DNA of 64,000 nucleotides from JACMLD01 sp044227095 (GCA_044227095.1 JBGAFV010000002.1:434001-498000); one strand, 5' to 3'. Positions 10,715 through 18,373 are shown, numbered from the stretch's first letter. Translations and numbers: made by a program. The notes: a model not told the origin generated them from the letters alone.

Positions 10715-10743
10715 CAAATGTACGTAAAAACATTATTACAAAA
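10715..10743 (-). promoter_or_regulatory. Candidate Bacteroidota promoter for rpoBC
   Basis: On the minus strand, TTTTG (10743-10739) is followed after 16 nt by TACATTTG (10722-10715), which matches the phylum's TTG/TAnnTTTG pattern with a slightly short spacer. It lies about 160 bp upstream of the rpoB ATG and downstream of the rplL terminator. That position makes sense for a separate rpoBC promoter, but the match is only by eye. Confidence 0.45.
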
Positions 10744-10871
10744 GCAGCGATATCCAATTATCTTTTAACTGATGTCGCCATGTGAACTATTAAAAAAATG
10801 TTAAAGCGTCTTAAAAACTATCACTTGTTAGTTTAAAACATGCTTTAGCTCAAGAATCACCTTATAATTAC

Positions 10872-10903
10872 AAAAAAAGCCCCGGTTAGTTTTAACCAGG
10901 GCT
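10872..10903 (-). terminator. Intrinsic terminator between rplL and rpoB
   Basis: On the minus strand AGCCCTGGTTA pairs with TAACCGGGGCT (one G-T wobble) around a 4-nt loop, followed by seven Ts. It starts 22 bp after the rplL stop. It may terminate fully or attenuate read-through into rpoBC. Confidence 0.85.
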
Positions 10904-10925
10904 GTACTTTCAAAATATGTGATGA

Positions 10926-11300
10926 TTACTGAATCTCAACTTCAGCACCTGCTTCAGTCAATTTATTTTTCAGTTCTTCAGCTTCTGCTTTGGTAACACC
11001 TTCTTTAATTGCTTTTGGTGCGCCGTCTACGAGTTCTTTAGCTTCTTTCAAACCTAAACCAGTTAAGTCTTTTACAATTTTAACTACGTTCAGTTTAGAA
11101 GCACCACCGTTTTTCAATATTACATTGAAAGCAGTTTTTTCTTCAGCTGCTGCGCCGCCACCGTCGCCACCAGCAGATACTACTACTGCTGCTGCTGCTG
11201 GTTCAATACCATATTCAGATTTCAGAAAATCAGCCAATTCCTGTACGTCTTTTACAGTAAGGCTAACAAGTTGTTCTGCTAATGCTTTTACGTCTGCCAT
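10926..11300 (-). CDS. rplL: 50S ribosomal protein L7/L12
   Basis: A 124-aa stalk protein. The N-terminal dimerisation domain is followed by an Ala/Gly-rich hinge (about residues 36-54) and the C-terminal factor-binding domain with VKIVKDLTGLGLKEAKELVDGAPKAIK-like helices (about 70-100). It recruits EF-Tu, EF-G and other GTPases to the ribosome. It is last in rplK-rplA-rplJ-rplL and is separated from rplJ by 165 bp carrying an inverted-repeat element. An AGGAGG lies 16 nt upstream of the ATG, which is rare in this phylum and farther away than a working Shine-Dalgarno would normally be. Confidence 0.99.
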   Translation of the reverse strand: MADVKALAEQLVSLTVKDVQELADFLKSEYGIEPAAAAVVVSAGGDGGGAAAEEKTAFNVILKNGGASKLNVVKIVKDLTGLGLKEAKELVDGAPKAIKEGVTKAEAEELKNKLTEAGAEVEIQ

Positions 11301-11380
11301 TTGTTTTGAATTTTTTCCTCCTTCATAGTCTTATTTTAATTAAAAGACTCCGGAGGATGGTTTAAAAAAATTGTTTTATT

Positions 11381-11467
11381 GAATGTGAAATGTGTTGATG
11401 TGATTAACTAAAAATGCTTTCGCAATAAAAGAGTTTTCACATTTTACCATTTTCATATTTCCACATT
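11381..11467. repeat. Inverted-repeat element of the AATGTGAAAATGTG type, copy 1
   Basis: The left arm (11381-11410) reads AATGTGAAATGTG and ATGTGATTA. The right arm (about 11432-11467) reads TTTTCACATTTT and TTTCCACATTA. Together they can fold into an imperfect hairpin in the rplJ-rplL gap, and the right arm touches the rplJ stop codon. Two relatives occur at 16121-16216 and 18147-18285. Confidence 0.6.
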
Positions 11468-11993
11468 ATTCTGCCGCTGCTGCTTCAGTTGTTCCTGCAG
11501 CTTGTTTTTCGTGGTGGTGCAACAATGCAGCCAATACACGTTTTGCAGGAGATTGCAACAAGCCAATTACTTCGCCAATCAATTCGTTCTTAGTCTTGAT
11601 TTTTGTAAGTGCTGCAAGACTGCTATCACCGGTGTATACATCACCATTAATAAAAGCAGCTTTCAGTTCTGGCTTTGTGCCTTTTCCATCTTTGCGGAAA
11701 GAGCTGATGATAAGGGCTGGTTCTTTTGGGTTCTCAGAAAACAAAAGTGCAGTAACCTTATGCAGTGAATCATATACACCTGTATACTTTGCACCATCAA
11801 GTGATTCCAATGCTTTTTTAATAAGTGTGTTCTTGGCCACTTTCATTTCAACTTTTTTGTCGAAACAAGCGCGGCGTAAAGTACCAATCTGTTCAACAGT
11901 CAGTGCTTCTGTATCAGCAATATAAAAATTAGAGTACTGAGAGAATTTTCCCTTCAGCACTTCTATTACTTCGTTTTTTTGTTCTTTTGTCAT
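11466..11993 (-). CDS. rplJ: 50S ribosomal protein L10
   Basis: A 175-aa stalk-base protein. The N-terminal rRNA-binding domain (MTKEQKNEVIEVLKGKFSQY) and the VAKNTLIKKAL motif are typical of L10, and the Ala-rich C-terminal helix binds L7/L12 dimers. It lies 51 bp after rplA and upstream of rplL in the standard order. No clear L10-leader fold was recognised in the short rplA-rplJ gap, so autoregulation cannot be asserted. Confidence 0.98.
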   Translation of the reverse strand: MTKEQKNEVIEVLKGKFSQYSNFYIADTEALTVEQIGTLRRACFDKKVEMKVAKNTLIKKALESLDGAKYTGVYDSLHKVTALLFSENPKEPALIISSFRKDGKGTKPELKAAFINGDVYTGDSSLAALTKIKTKNELIGEVIGLLQSPAKRVLAALLHHHEKQAAGTTEAAAAE

Positions 11994-12044
11994 AACATTT
12001 TTTTTATTCCGGTTCCGCTTTTACACGGAGAGAAGATTGTAAGA

Positions 12045-12737
12045 TTAATGTACAAACGTTTTTGTATCAACTGCAATACCAGGGCTCATGCTGCTTGCCA
12101 TGCTTACACCTTTCAGGTAAATACCTTTTGCAGAAGATGGTTTCAGTTTAATAATAGCGTTAATAAGTTCCTGGCTGTTTTCAGCAATTTTTTCTGAACC
12201 AAAGCTTACGCGGCCAATAGAAGCGTGGATGATACCAGCTTTATCTACTTTAAACGCAATCTTACCACCTTTAACCTCATTTACTGCTTCTGCAACGTTG
12301 TTGGTTACAGTACCAGTTTTAGGGTTTGGCATAAGGTTACGCGGACCGAGCACTTTACCCAAACGTCCAATCTTAGGCATTACAGAAGGAGTAGCAACAA
12401 TAACGTCTACATCTACCCATCCGCCTTCAATCTTTGTAATGAATTCATCAAGCCCTACAAAATCAGCACCGGCAGCTTTTGCTTCTGCTTCTTTATCGGG
12501 TGTACATAATACCAATACTTTTTTCGTTTTACCGGTACCGTGAGGAAGTGTTACTGTACCTCTTACGGCCTGGTCCGCTTTTTTAGGATCTACTCCAAGG
12601 CGGATATGTAAGTCAACAGAAGCATCAAACTTGGTAATGTTTACATCTTTTACCAAAGCAGATGCATCCTTTAAAGAATATGCTTTATTGGAATCTATTT
12701 TTGCATTTGCAACTTTTCTTTTTTTACTGATAGCCAT
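12045..12737 (-). CDS. rplA: 50S ribosomal protein L1
   Basis: A 230-aa L1 with the signature GPRNLMPNPKTGTV and the RGTVTLPHGTGK motif. It forms the mobile L1 stalk near the E-site tRNA. It starts 26 bp after the rplK stop, so the two are cotranscribed. Length is normal for the family. Confidence 0.99.
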   Translation of the reverse strand: MAISKKRKVANAKIDSNKAYSLKDASALVKDVNITKFDASVDLHIRLGVDPKKADQAVRGTVTLPHGTGKTKKVLVLCTPDKEAEAKAAGADFVGLDEFITKIEGGWVDVDVIVATPSVMPKIGRLGKVLGPRNLMPNPKTGTVTNNVAEAVNEVKGGKIAFKVDKAGIIHASIGRVSFGSEKIAENSQELINAIIKLKPSSAKGIYLKGVSMASSMSPGIAVDTKTFVH

Positions 12738-12763
12738 AGCTCAAAAATTTTAAGTGTAAAAGA

Positions 12764-13207
12764 TTAATTTTCCCAAGGGGCTTTACCATCAACAGTTAAA
12801 CCCATGCTGCGGGCGGTGCCGGCTACCATGCGCATTGCGCTTTCTACGGTAAAGCAATTTAAATCTGCCATTTTATCTTTGGCAATTGCTTCAACGCTAG
12901 ACCAGGTAACTTTACCTACTTTGTTGCGGTTTGGCTCTTTGGAACCACTCTGAATTTTTGCTGCTTCCATCAGCTGTACTGCTGCAGGAGGAGTTTTGAT
13001 AATAAACTCAAAACTCTTGTCGGAGTAAACGGTAATTAATACCGGTAATACTTTACCCATCTTGTCCTGGGTTCTTGCATTAAACTGTTTGCAGAACTCC
13101 ATAATGTTTACACCCTTAGAACCAAGGGCAGGACCGATTGGTGGTGCAGGATTGGCTTGTCCGCCTTTGCACTGCAATTTTACGAAACCTGAAATTTCTT
13201 TTGCCAT
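12764..13207 (-). CDS. rplK: 50S ribosomal protein L11
   Basis: A 147-aa L11 with the N-terminal GQANPAPPIGPALGSKGVNI (thiostrepton-binding domain) and a C-terminal 23S rRNA-binding domain ending in ARSMGLTV. It starts the rplK-rplA-rplJ-rplL unit. In most Bacteroidota nusG lies directly upstream; here two glycosyltransferase genes intervene. A canonical promoter-like sequence lies 87 bp upstream of the ATG, so the unit can be expressed without the inserted genes. Confidence 0.99.
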   Translation of the reverse strand: MAKEISGFVKLQCKGGQANPAPPIGPALGSKGVNIMEFCKQFNARTQDKMGKVLPVLITVYSDKSFEFIIKTPPAAVQLMEAAKIQSGSKEPNRNKVGKVTWSSVEAIAKDKMADLNCFTVESAMRMVAGTARSMGLTVDGKAPWEN

Positions 13208-13293
13208 GTTTTAAATTTTTGGTGTTAACGCCCCCATAACTTGTTATAAGGACTCCCAATAGCATTTTCTAAAAGAACTATTTTTTGGGATGG

Positions 13294-13325
13294 CAAAGGT
13301 AGGAAAAAATATTTGTGCAGCCAAT
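13294..13325 (-). promoter_or_regulatory. Candidate promoter for rplKAJL
   Basis: On the minus strand ATTG (ending at 13322) is followed by a 20-nt spacer and TACCTTTG (13301-13294), a good match to TTG-N19/20-TAnnTTTG. It sits just downstream of the GT14 stop codon and 87 bp before the rplK ATG, which explains how rplKAJL expression survives the insertion. Confidence 0.65.
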
Positions 13326-13329
13326 ATAT

Positions 13330-14235
13330 TTAAGCAGGTTTGTTCTGCAATATAATTTGGCGGGCAGCAAGGATTGCTTCGTTCTGGCCAAAGCTGTTGA
13401 GGTATTGGTCTATGCTGTTAAGAATATCTTTGTCCCTGGCCATATCAAATTTTCTTGCAAACAGCTTATCTGAAATTTGAATGTGGCTTAAATGATTAAT
13501 AGTTAATACATTAGGATGAGGGGCACCTTTTACCCTGTCAAGATAAAGCAGGTTATTGTTTACCACACTTTCTTTAAAAGGGGAATTAAGTACAATGGTT
13601 TGAAACATAAATTCGTCACAACCCCAGGTTAGCTCAATAAATCGTTTAAACCTTGGATTATGCTCCAGGAAACTAAGAATGTATTTCAAACAATCTGTGG
13701 TAAATGCCCAAAACATGGATGAGCCATAGAAAGTCATTGGTATAGGAGATTTGCGTACAGGCAAACATTTGTTCATCAGCCATTGAACATAATACCTTCC
13801 TGGAAATTTATAGTTGGTAAGATGATATTCTCTTATCCGCGGATAAGATTCATCTGCCCAATCGTCGAAATGCTCATACTCAGTAAATTCTTTGCCTTTG
13901 TTTTCTTCAAAAAAATTATAAATAAACCAGGCTGGTTTAATAGGATAATCCTGTCCGCTCATTAAGTGTATATAATCATACTCAATTCCCTTGCTAAAAA
14001 TTTCCTTTACAGATCGAAGTGTTGCTTCAACTGTATTGTAGCCGCCCCATACTACATCTACCCTGTCTTTTATGAGGTAAACGTTTGGCATTTTAGCAAG
14101 GAACAGGTGCGAAGTGATATCCATCTTTTTATCTACATGGATATAAAAATCAAACTGCGGATGTTCCATTTTACGGATCATCTTTTCTGTAAGTAATGGA
14201 TCGGTGTATGTAATCAACAGATGAGCAATTCTCAT
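13330..14235 (-). CDS. GT14 (core-2/I-branching type) glycosyltransferase, copy 1
   Basis: A 301-aa protein of the bacterial branching-enzyme/xylosyltransferase family (GT14). It starts MRIAHLLITYTDP and carries FDFYIHVDKK and HLMSGQDYPI, the conserved nucleotide-sugar-side motifs, then the acidic WGCDEFMFQT segment typical of these enzymes. It lacks a signal peptide or membrane helix, so it probably acts in the cytoplasm on a lipid-linked or nascent surface glycan. Its neighbour at 14413 is a paralogue with the same motifs. The pair lies between nusG and rplK inside the ribosomal/RNA polymerase block. Donor and acceptor sugars are unknown. Confidence 0.88.
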   Translation of the reverse strand: MRIAHLLITYTDPLLTEKMIRKMEHPQFDFYIHVDKKMDITSHLFLAKMPNVYLIKDRVDVVWGGYNTVEATLRSVKEIFSKGIEYDYIHLMSGQDYPIKPAWFIYNFFEENKGKEFTEYEHFDDWADESYPRIREYHLTNYKFPGRYYVQWLMNKCLPVRKSPIPMTFYGSSMFWAFTTDCLKYILSFLEHNPRFKRFIELTWGCDEFMFQTIVLNSPFKESVVNNNLLYLDRVKGAPHPNVLTINHLSHIQISDKLFARKFDMARDKDILNSIDQYLNSFGQNEAILAARQIILQNKPA

Positions 14236-14412
14236 TGTAGCTAATCGATTTAGGGTTTTAACAGCTCTGGAGGTGGTGGTGGGGGTCTAAAGAAGGATAT
14301 AGAATTAAGGTTTCAACTAAATTAGGATTTTATACAATATGTGAAGTGGAGATGGAATTAAAATTACAAAGATCTTTTTCACGATTGTGGAAACACAATT
14401 TTTTATTTGAAA

Positions 14413-15264
14413 TTAAACAGTTGCATTATCCAACATATCCAGTATTGCTGTATCGGTTTTTATATCAAACTTACGTGCCAGCAGCATATTGGAATTTTTC
14501 ATTGCATCAAAATCTGCAACGGTAAGAATTTTTGGATTAGCACCTCCCTGGCTCCAGTCTACATACCTGTAACTTTCTTGTACCATAGAATCTTTAAACT
14601 GTGAGTTCATTATAATAGTAGCAATTAAAAATTCATCTGGTGCCCATGTAAAACGTGCAAAACGGCTTATTTGGGGAGTGTTCTTAACAAAGTCAATAAC
14701 ATACCTTGCTGTTTCGGTATTAATAGTCCACCATGTAGCACGGTTACCTCCATACAAAACATAGTTCAGCGGAAATTTTCTGCGTGGCAATATACTGTTA
14801 ACAACAGACTGCAGTTTGTAACGGCCTTTAAAATCAAAATCGGTAAAATGATATTTTTCAATACGGCTGGCAGCATGTTTCCACCAGTCTGTTCCAAACT
14901 TTTCAATAGCAAAAAAATTCTTACCTGGCCTTTGTTCAAAAAAATTATAAAACGATTGAGTAGAAACTATAGGATAATCCTGGCCGCTCAATTCATTGAT
15001 GAAATCGTAACCGCGGTTTAAGCCAAGCACTTCATCCATACAATCCAGCACAGCTTTCGTAAAACTAAAACCTGCCCAACGCACTTTGCTCCTGTTCTTT
15101 ATCATGTATACCTGCTCCATATTTGCGAGGTATTCAAAAGGAGCGATATCAAATTTTGTATCTACATGTATATAAAAATCAAATGACGGATGGCTCAACT
15201 TTTTAATGAGCCTTTCGATCTGCGGTGGATCTTTATACGCCATTATGATATGGGCCATTCGCAT
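14413..15264 (-). CDS. GT14 (core-2/I-branching type) glycosyltransferase, copy 2
   Basis: A 283-aa paralogue of the gene downstream, clearly related along its length: MRMAHIIMAYKDP, FDFYIHVDTKFDI, NELSGQDYPI and TWAPDEFLIATI correspond one for one. The tandem pair probably arose by duplication and then diverged. The 177-bp gap between them holds a G-rich tract. A terminator lies between this gene and nusG, so expression probably depends on its own promoter, which was not recognised. The likely role is transfer of a sugar to a surface glycan. Confidence 0.88.
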   Translation of the reverse strand: MRMAHIIMAYKDPPQIERLIKKLSHPSFDFYIHVDTKFDIAPFEYLANMEQVYMIKNRSKVRWAGFSFTKAVLDCMDEVLGLNRGYDFINELSGQDYPIVSTQSFYNFFEQRPGKNFFAIEKFGTDWWKHAASRIEKYHFTDFDFKGRYKLQSVVNSILPRRKFPLNYVLYGGNRATWWTINTETARYVIDFVKNTPQISRFARFTWAPDEFLIATIIMNSQFKDSMVQESYRYVDWSQGGANPKILTVADFDAMKNSNMLLARKFDIKTDTAILDMLDNATV

Positions 15265-15307
15265 GTTCTGTAATTTAAACGGGCATTAAAACAGCAGTTC
15301 CCTAAAA

Positions 15308-15336
15308 CAAAAAAAGCCATGTTTTAAATGGCTTTT
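15308..15336 (-). terminator. Intrinsic terminator after nusG
   Basis: A nine-base arm AAAAGCCAT (15312-15320) pairs with ATGGCTTTT (15328-15336); on the minus strand the hairpin ends in a T-rich tail. It closes the secE-nusG unit before the inserted GT14 genes. Confidence 0.8.
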
Positions 15337-15354
15337 CAAATGTAAAAAAAGTTA

Positions 15355-15921
15355 TCAGGCCAGTTTTTCTACCTGCATGTAGTTTAGTTCTACCGGCGTT
15401 GAACGTCCAAATATTTTTACGGTTACTTTCAGTTTTTTCTTCTCGTCGTTTACTTCTTCTATAATACCGTTAAAGTCGTTAAATGGCCCTTCAATTATTT
15501 TTATTGTTTCGCCTACTATAAATGGCTCGCTCATGCTTACGCCACCTGCTTCAGCCATTTCATCCATTTTGCCGAGCATTTTATTTACTTCAGCTTTGCG
15601 TAATGCAATAGGATTTTCTTTTCCGAGGAAATGAATAACGCTATTGGTATTTTTAATGGTATCGCGTAAATCATCATTTAACTTGCCATCAGAAATTTCT
15701 ATCATTACATAACCGGGGTAATAGTTACGTTCACGCATTACTTTTTTACCGTTCTGCACTTTATATACTTTTTCAACGGGTAAAAAAACCTGCTTTACAA
15801 TTTCGGTCCATCCGCCACGTGAAATCTCTTTATCCAGGTACTCCTTTACTTTGCGTTCTTTGCCACTAACTACGCGGAGCACAAACCATTTGGTTTCCTG
15901 TTGTTGGGTTTGATTTTCCAT
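15355..15921 (-). CDS. nusG: Transcription termination/antitermination protein NusG
   Basis: A 188-aa NusG. The N-terminal NGN domain starts KWFVLRVVSGKERKVKEYL, and the C-terminal KOW domain contains IIEGPFNDFNGIIEEVN (about residues 138-155). It binds the RNA polymerase clamp and couples transcription to Rho or ribosomes. It follows secE by 2 bp, and the two are translationally close. An intrinsic terminator lies directly downstream. Confidence 0.98.
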   Translation of the reverse strand: MENQTQQQETKWFVLRVVSGKERKVKEYLDKEISRGGWTEIVKQVFLPVEKVYKVQNGKKVMRERNYYPGYVMIEISDGKLNDDLRDTIKNTNSVIHFLGKENPIALRKAEVNKMLGKMDEMAEAGGVSMSEPFIVGETIKIIEGPFNDFNGIIEEVNDEKKKLKVTVKIFGRSTPVELNYMQVEKLA

Positions 15922-15923
15922 TA

Positions 15924-16118
15924 CTACTTAAATAATGAGTAAACAAGTTTTAAAACTGAGCTGGATGCAAAATCCATTACACCTACTATAACTGTAATGA
16001 TTAAGGTAGCCACAAGAACAATCAATGTTGATTGCTGCAACTGCGTCCATGTTGGCCAGGTTACTTTTTCTACCAGCTCTTTGTAAGATTCGCTGAAATA
16101 AGCTGAAACTTTGTTCAT
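15924..16118 (-). CDS. secE: Preprotein translocase subunit SecE
   Basis: A 64-aa single-span SecE. An amphipathic start with YKELVEKVTWPTWTQLQQST is the conserved cytoplasmic helix, followed by one transmembrane helix (about residues 32-58). It stabilises SecY in the inner-membrane translocon. Gene order tRNA-Trp-secE-nusG is standard for the phylum. Confidence 0.96.
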   Translation of the reverse strand: MNKVSAYFSESYKELVEKVTWPTWTQLQQSTLIVLVATLIITVIVGVMDFASSSVLKLVYSLFK

Positions 16119-16120
16119 CG

Positions 16121-16216
16121 GAAAAATGTGATAATGTGAAAAATATGAAAATGTGAAAATTCTGGCGTGGCAAATGCATTTTCACATTTACCACATTAAC
16201 TAATTTCCACATTTTC
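16121..16216. repeat. Inverted-repeat element of the AATGTGAAAATGTG type, copy 2
   Basis: The left arm (16121-16160) contains AAAATGTGATAATGTGAAAA and ATGAAAATGTGAAAAT. The right arm (16178-16216) contains TTTTCACATTTACCACATTA and TTTCCACATTTT. The arms flank a short GC-richer centre, in the secE to tRNA-Trp gap. Related to 11381-11467 and 18147-18285. Confidence 0.65.
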
Positions 16217-16221
16217 GTCCG

Positions 16222-16292
16222 CACGGGCACTAGGATTCGAACCCAGATCAAAGGTTTTGGAGACCCGTATGCTACCGTTGCACCATGCCCGT
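16222..16292 (-). tRNA. tRNA-Trp (anticodon CCA)
   Basis: A 71-nt cloverleaf. The acceptor ACGGGCA/TGCCCGT is perfect, the D arm is GTGC/GCAT, and the anticodon loop CTCCAAA gives CCA. The T arm contains the TTCGAAT loop. The outermost anticodon-stem pair is mismatched (C-T). No encoded CCA. It lies between tuf and secE as expected. Confidence 0.93.
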
Positions 16293-16298
16293 AAGAAA

Positions 16299-16335
16299 GC
16301 TAAAAGCTATTGGCAGTAAACCAATAGCTTTTAGC
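16299..16335 (-). terminator. Perfect 15-bp hairpin after tuf
   Basis: Bases 16299-16313 (GCTAAAAGCTATTGG) pair perfectly with 16321-16335 around a 7-nt loop. The tail on the minus strand is only TTTCTT, so it could be a weak terminator, an RNA-processing hairpin before tRNA-Trp, or one of the AGCTAAAAGCT-type intergenic repeats. Confidence 0.6.
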
Positions 16336-16415
16336 GATATTTTAAAGATAGCTTATTTTTTATAAACCGCAAATCCAAACTGCGGAGCTAAAAGCTACTA
16401 AGCTATCTCTTACTA

Positions 16416-17603
16416 CTACTTAACAATCTCAGTCACCTGGCCTGCACCTACTGTACGGCCACCTTCACGAATCGCAAATTTCAAACCTTTTTCCATTGCA
16501 ATTGGCTGAATAAGGGTAACTGTAAGTGATGTGTTATCACCAGGCATAACCATTTCAGTTCCTTCTGGCAAAGTTACTTCACCTGTTACATCCGTAGTAC
16601 GGAAGTAGAACTGAGGACGGTATTTCTGGAAGAATGGAGTATGACGTCCACCTTCTTCTTTGCTCAACACATAAACTTCACCTTTGAAATCTGTATGCGG
16701 AGTGATTGAACCTGGTTTGCACAATACCATACCGCGGCGAACCTGGGTTTTTTCAATACCACGTAACAACAGACCTGCGTTATCACCTGCTTCGCCTTCA
16801 TCAAGCAACTTGCGGAACATTTCCACACCTGTTACTGTAGAAGTCAAAGGTTTTTCCATCAAACCTACAATTTCAATACCCTCACCTACTTTAATACGGC
16901 CTCTCTCAATACGACCAGTGGCAACTGTACCACGACCTGTGATTGAGAAAACGTCTTCCACGCTCATCAGGAACGGAAGATCAACCGGACGTGGAGGCAA
17001 TGGAATATAAGCATCAACTGCTGCCATTAATTCGTCAATTGCACCAACCCATTTTGCATCACCAGCCAAAGCGCCGGTTGCAGAACCTTTAATGATTGGC
17101 GTGTTATCACCATCGAAACCGTTTTTAGTCAACAGTTCGCGGATTTCCATTTCAACCAGTTCTATCAGTTCAGGATCATCTACAAGGTCTACTTTATTCA
17201 TAAACACAACCATACGGGGTACACCCACCTGGCGTGCCAAAAGAATGTGCTCTCTTGTCTGGGGCATAGGGCCATCTGTAGCAGCAACTACAAGGATAGC
17301 ACCGTCCATCTGTGCAGCACCAGTAATCATGTTTTTCACATAATCGGCGTGACCAGGACAGTCAACGTGAGCATAGTGACGGTTAGCCGTCTGGTACTCA
17401 ACGTGAGCAGTATTAATGGTGATACCCCTTTCTTTTTCTTCAGGAGCACCATCAATTTCGTCGTACTTTTTAGCTGTTGCCAAACCTTTCTTAGAAAGGA
17501 TTTCAGTAATAGCTGCTGTTAATGTTGTTTTACCGTGGTCAACGTGGCCAATGGTGCCAACGTTAACGTGGGGTTTGTCCCTTTTAAAAGTCTCTTTTGA
17601 CAT
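16416..17603 (-). CDS. tuf: Elongation factor Tu
   Basis: A 395-aa EF-Tu. G1 is GHVDHGKT at residues 19-26, followed by DCPGH (G3) and NKVD (G4), then domains 2 and 3 with GRGTVATGRIERG and the C-terminal GGRTVGAGQVT. It brings aminoacyl-tRNA to the ribosomal A site. It lies between a tRNA cluster upstream and tRNA-Trp-secE-nusG downstream, the usual arrangement, and is probably cotranscribed with the tRNAs. Confidence 0.99.
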   Translation of the reverse strand: MSKETFKRDKPHVNVGTIGHVDHGKTTLTAAITEILSKKGLATAKKYDEIDGAPEEKERGITINTAHVEYQTANRHYAHVDCPGHADYVKNMITGAAQMDGAILVVAATDGPMPQTREHILLARQVGVPRMVVFMNKVDLVDDPELIELVEMEIRELLTKNGFDGDNTPIIKGSATGALAGDAKWVGAIDELMAAVDAYIPLPPRPVDLPFLMSVEDVFSITGRGTVATGRIERGRIKVGEGIEIVGLMEKPLTSTVTGVEMFRKLLDEGEAGDNAGLLLRGIEKTQVRRGMVLCKPGSITPHTDFKGEVYVLSKEEGGRHTPFFQKYRPQFYFRTTDVTGEVTLPEGTEMVMPGDNTSLTVTLIQPIAMEKGLKFAIREGGRTVGAGQVTEIVK

Positions 17604-17732
17604 CGTTATCGGTTTTAAGTTGTGTTTTTACAATTTTGATTTCATATTATGTAGTCAGCAACGGTTCTTTACTGAACATCGTTGCGTCGCACATTTCATC
17701 TTTTGTACTTCTTCATTCTTCAAAAAACTATG

Positions 17733-17804
<72 letters not shown>

Positions 17805-17821
17805 GTTTTATCGTACCGGTT

Positions 17822-17893
17822 AGCCGTTGATGAGGTTAGAACCACGACCTTCCCGATTCTTATCGGGATGCTCTACCCCTGAGCTACAACGGC
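17822..17893 (-). pseudogene. tRNA-Thr-like sequence with replaced anticodon arm (copy A)
   Basis: It shares the acceptor (GCCGTTG/CAACGGC) and the complete D arm with tRNA-Thr(GGT). The anticodon stem-loop is replaced by the palindrome TCCCGATAAGAATCGGGA, a 7-bp stem with a 4-nt loop, so no anticodon can be presented in a 7-nt loop. The T-stem 5' strand has lost one base (GTGG instead of GTGAG). It is probably a tRNA pseudogene or a tRNA-like RNA. The replaced arm looks like a REP-type hairpin. Confidence 0.75.
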
Positions 17894-17910
17894 ATTTTAT
17901 CTTACCTGTC

Positions 17911-17985
17911 TGCCGTTGATGAGACTTGAGCCACGACCTTCCCGATTCTTTCTATCGGGATGCTCTGCCCCTGAGCTACAACGGC
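17911..17985 (-). pseudogene. tRNA-Thr-like sequence with replaced anticodon arm (copy B)
   Basis: It has the same intact acceptor and D arm as tRNA-Thr(GGT). The anticodon arm is TCCCGAT/ATCGGGA with a 7-nt loop AGAAAGA, so the stem is 7 bp rather than 5. It shares the one-base T-stem deletion with copy A but differs in the T loop (CTCAAGT against TTCTAAC). The two copies therefore descend from one altered ancestor and have since diverged. Confidence 0.75.
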
Positions 17986-18068
17986 TTGTCAACATACACA
18001 AGGTTGACCGTTGTTAGCTGACGAAGAAGGCCGCCTGTCAACCGTCACTCTTTCATTACCTGTTCTGG

Positions 18069-18141
18069 AGCGGAAGACGAGGCTCGAACTCGCCACCTAT
18101 AGCTTGGAAGGCTATCGCTCTACCAAATGAGCTACTTCCGC
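18069..18141 (-). tRNA. tRNA-Gly (anticodon TCC)
   Basis: A 73-nt cloverleaf: acceptor GCGGAAG/CTTCCGC, D arm GCTC/GAGC, anticodon stem ATAGC/GCTAT with loop CTTCCAA (TCC), T arm GCGAG/CTCGT with a TTCGAGC loop. No encoded CCA. Confidence 0.95.
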
Positions 18142-18146
18142 TTAAA

Positions 18147-18285
18147 TAATGTGAAAATGTGGTGAATGTGACAAAAGTGAAAATTAAGTCACTAAGCTTA
18201 GCACACTTTCAAATTAATTAGTAATTCCAAAAATTAAAGAACTATTCATTTATCACATTTTCACACTGGCACATTTTCACATTAC
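18147..18285. repeat. Inverted-repeat element of the AATGTGAAAATGTG type, copy 3
   Basis: The left arm (18147-18186) contains AATGTGAAAATGTG, GAATGTG and AGTGAAAAT. The right arm (18251-18285) contains TATCACATTTTCACA and GCACATTTTCACATTA. The 65-bp centre is AT-rich. It lies between tRNA-Gly and tRNA-Tyr and is the longest of the three related elements. Confidence 0.65.
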
Positions 18286-18290
18286 TGTAG

Positions 18291-18373
18291 TGGGCAAGGA
18301 TGGATTCGAACCACCGAACTCCGGAGAGAACAGATTTACAGTCTGTTGTCGTTGGCCACTTGACTACTTGCCC
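18291..18373 (-). tRNA. tRNA-Tyr (anticodon GTA)
   Basis: An 83-nt class II tRNA: acceptor GGGCAAG/CTTGCCC, anticodon stem ACAGA/TCTGT with loop CTGTAAA (GTA), a long variable arm, and a T loop TTCGAAT. Length and variable arm are right for tRNA-Tyr. Confidence 0.95.

Noticed and set aside
17659..17684. Hairpin in the tuf upstream region (CAACG...CGTTG with inner GTTC/GAAC)
   Set aside because: It has mismatched bases and no T tail; could be a weak leader structure, but nothing supports a function.
18002..18043. GGTTGAC/GTCAACC inverted repeat between the tRNA-like copy and tRNA-Gly
   Set aside because: The 7-bp arms are far apart with an unrelated GC-rich centre and no T tail; not a clear terminator or tRNA.
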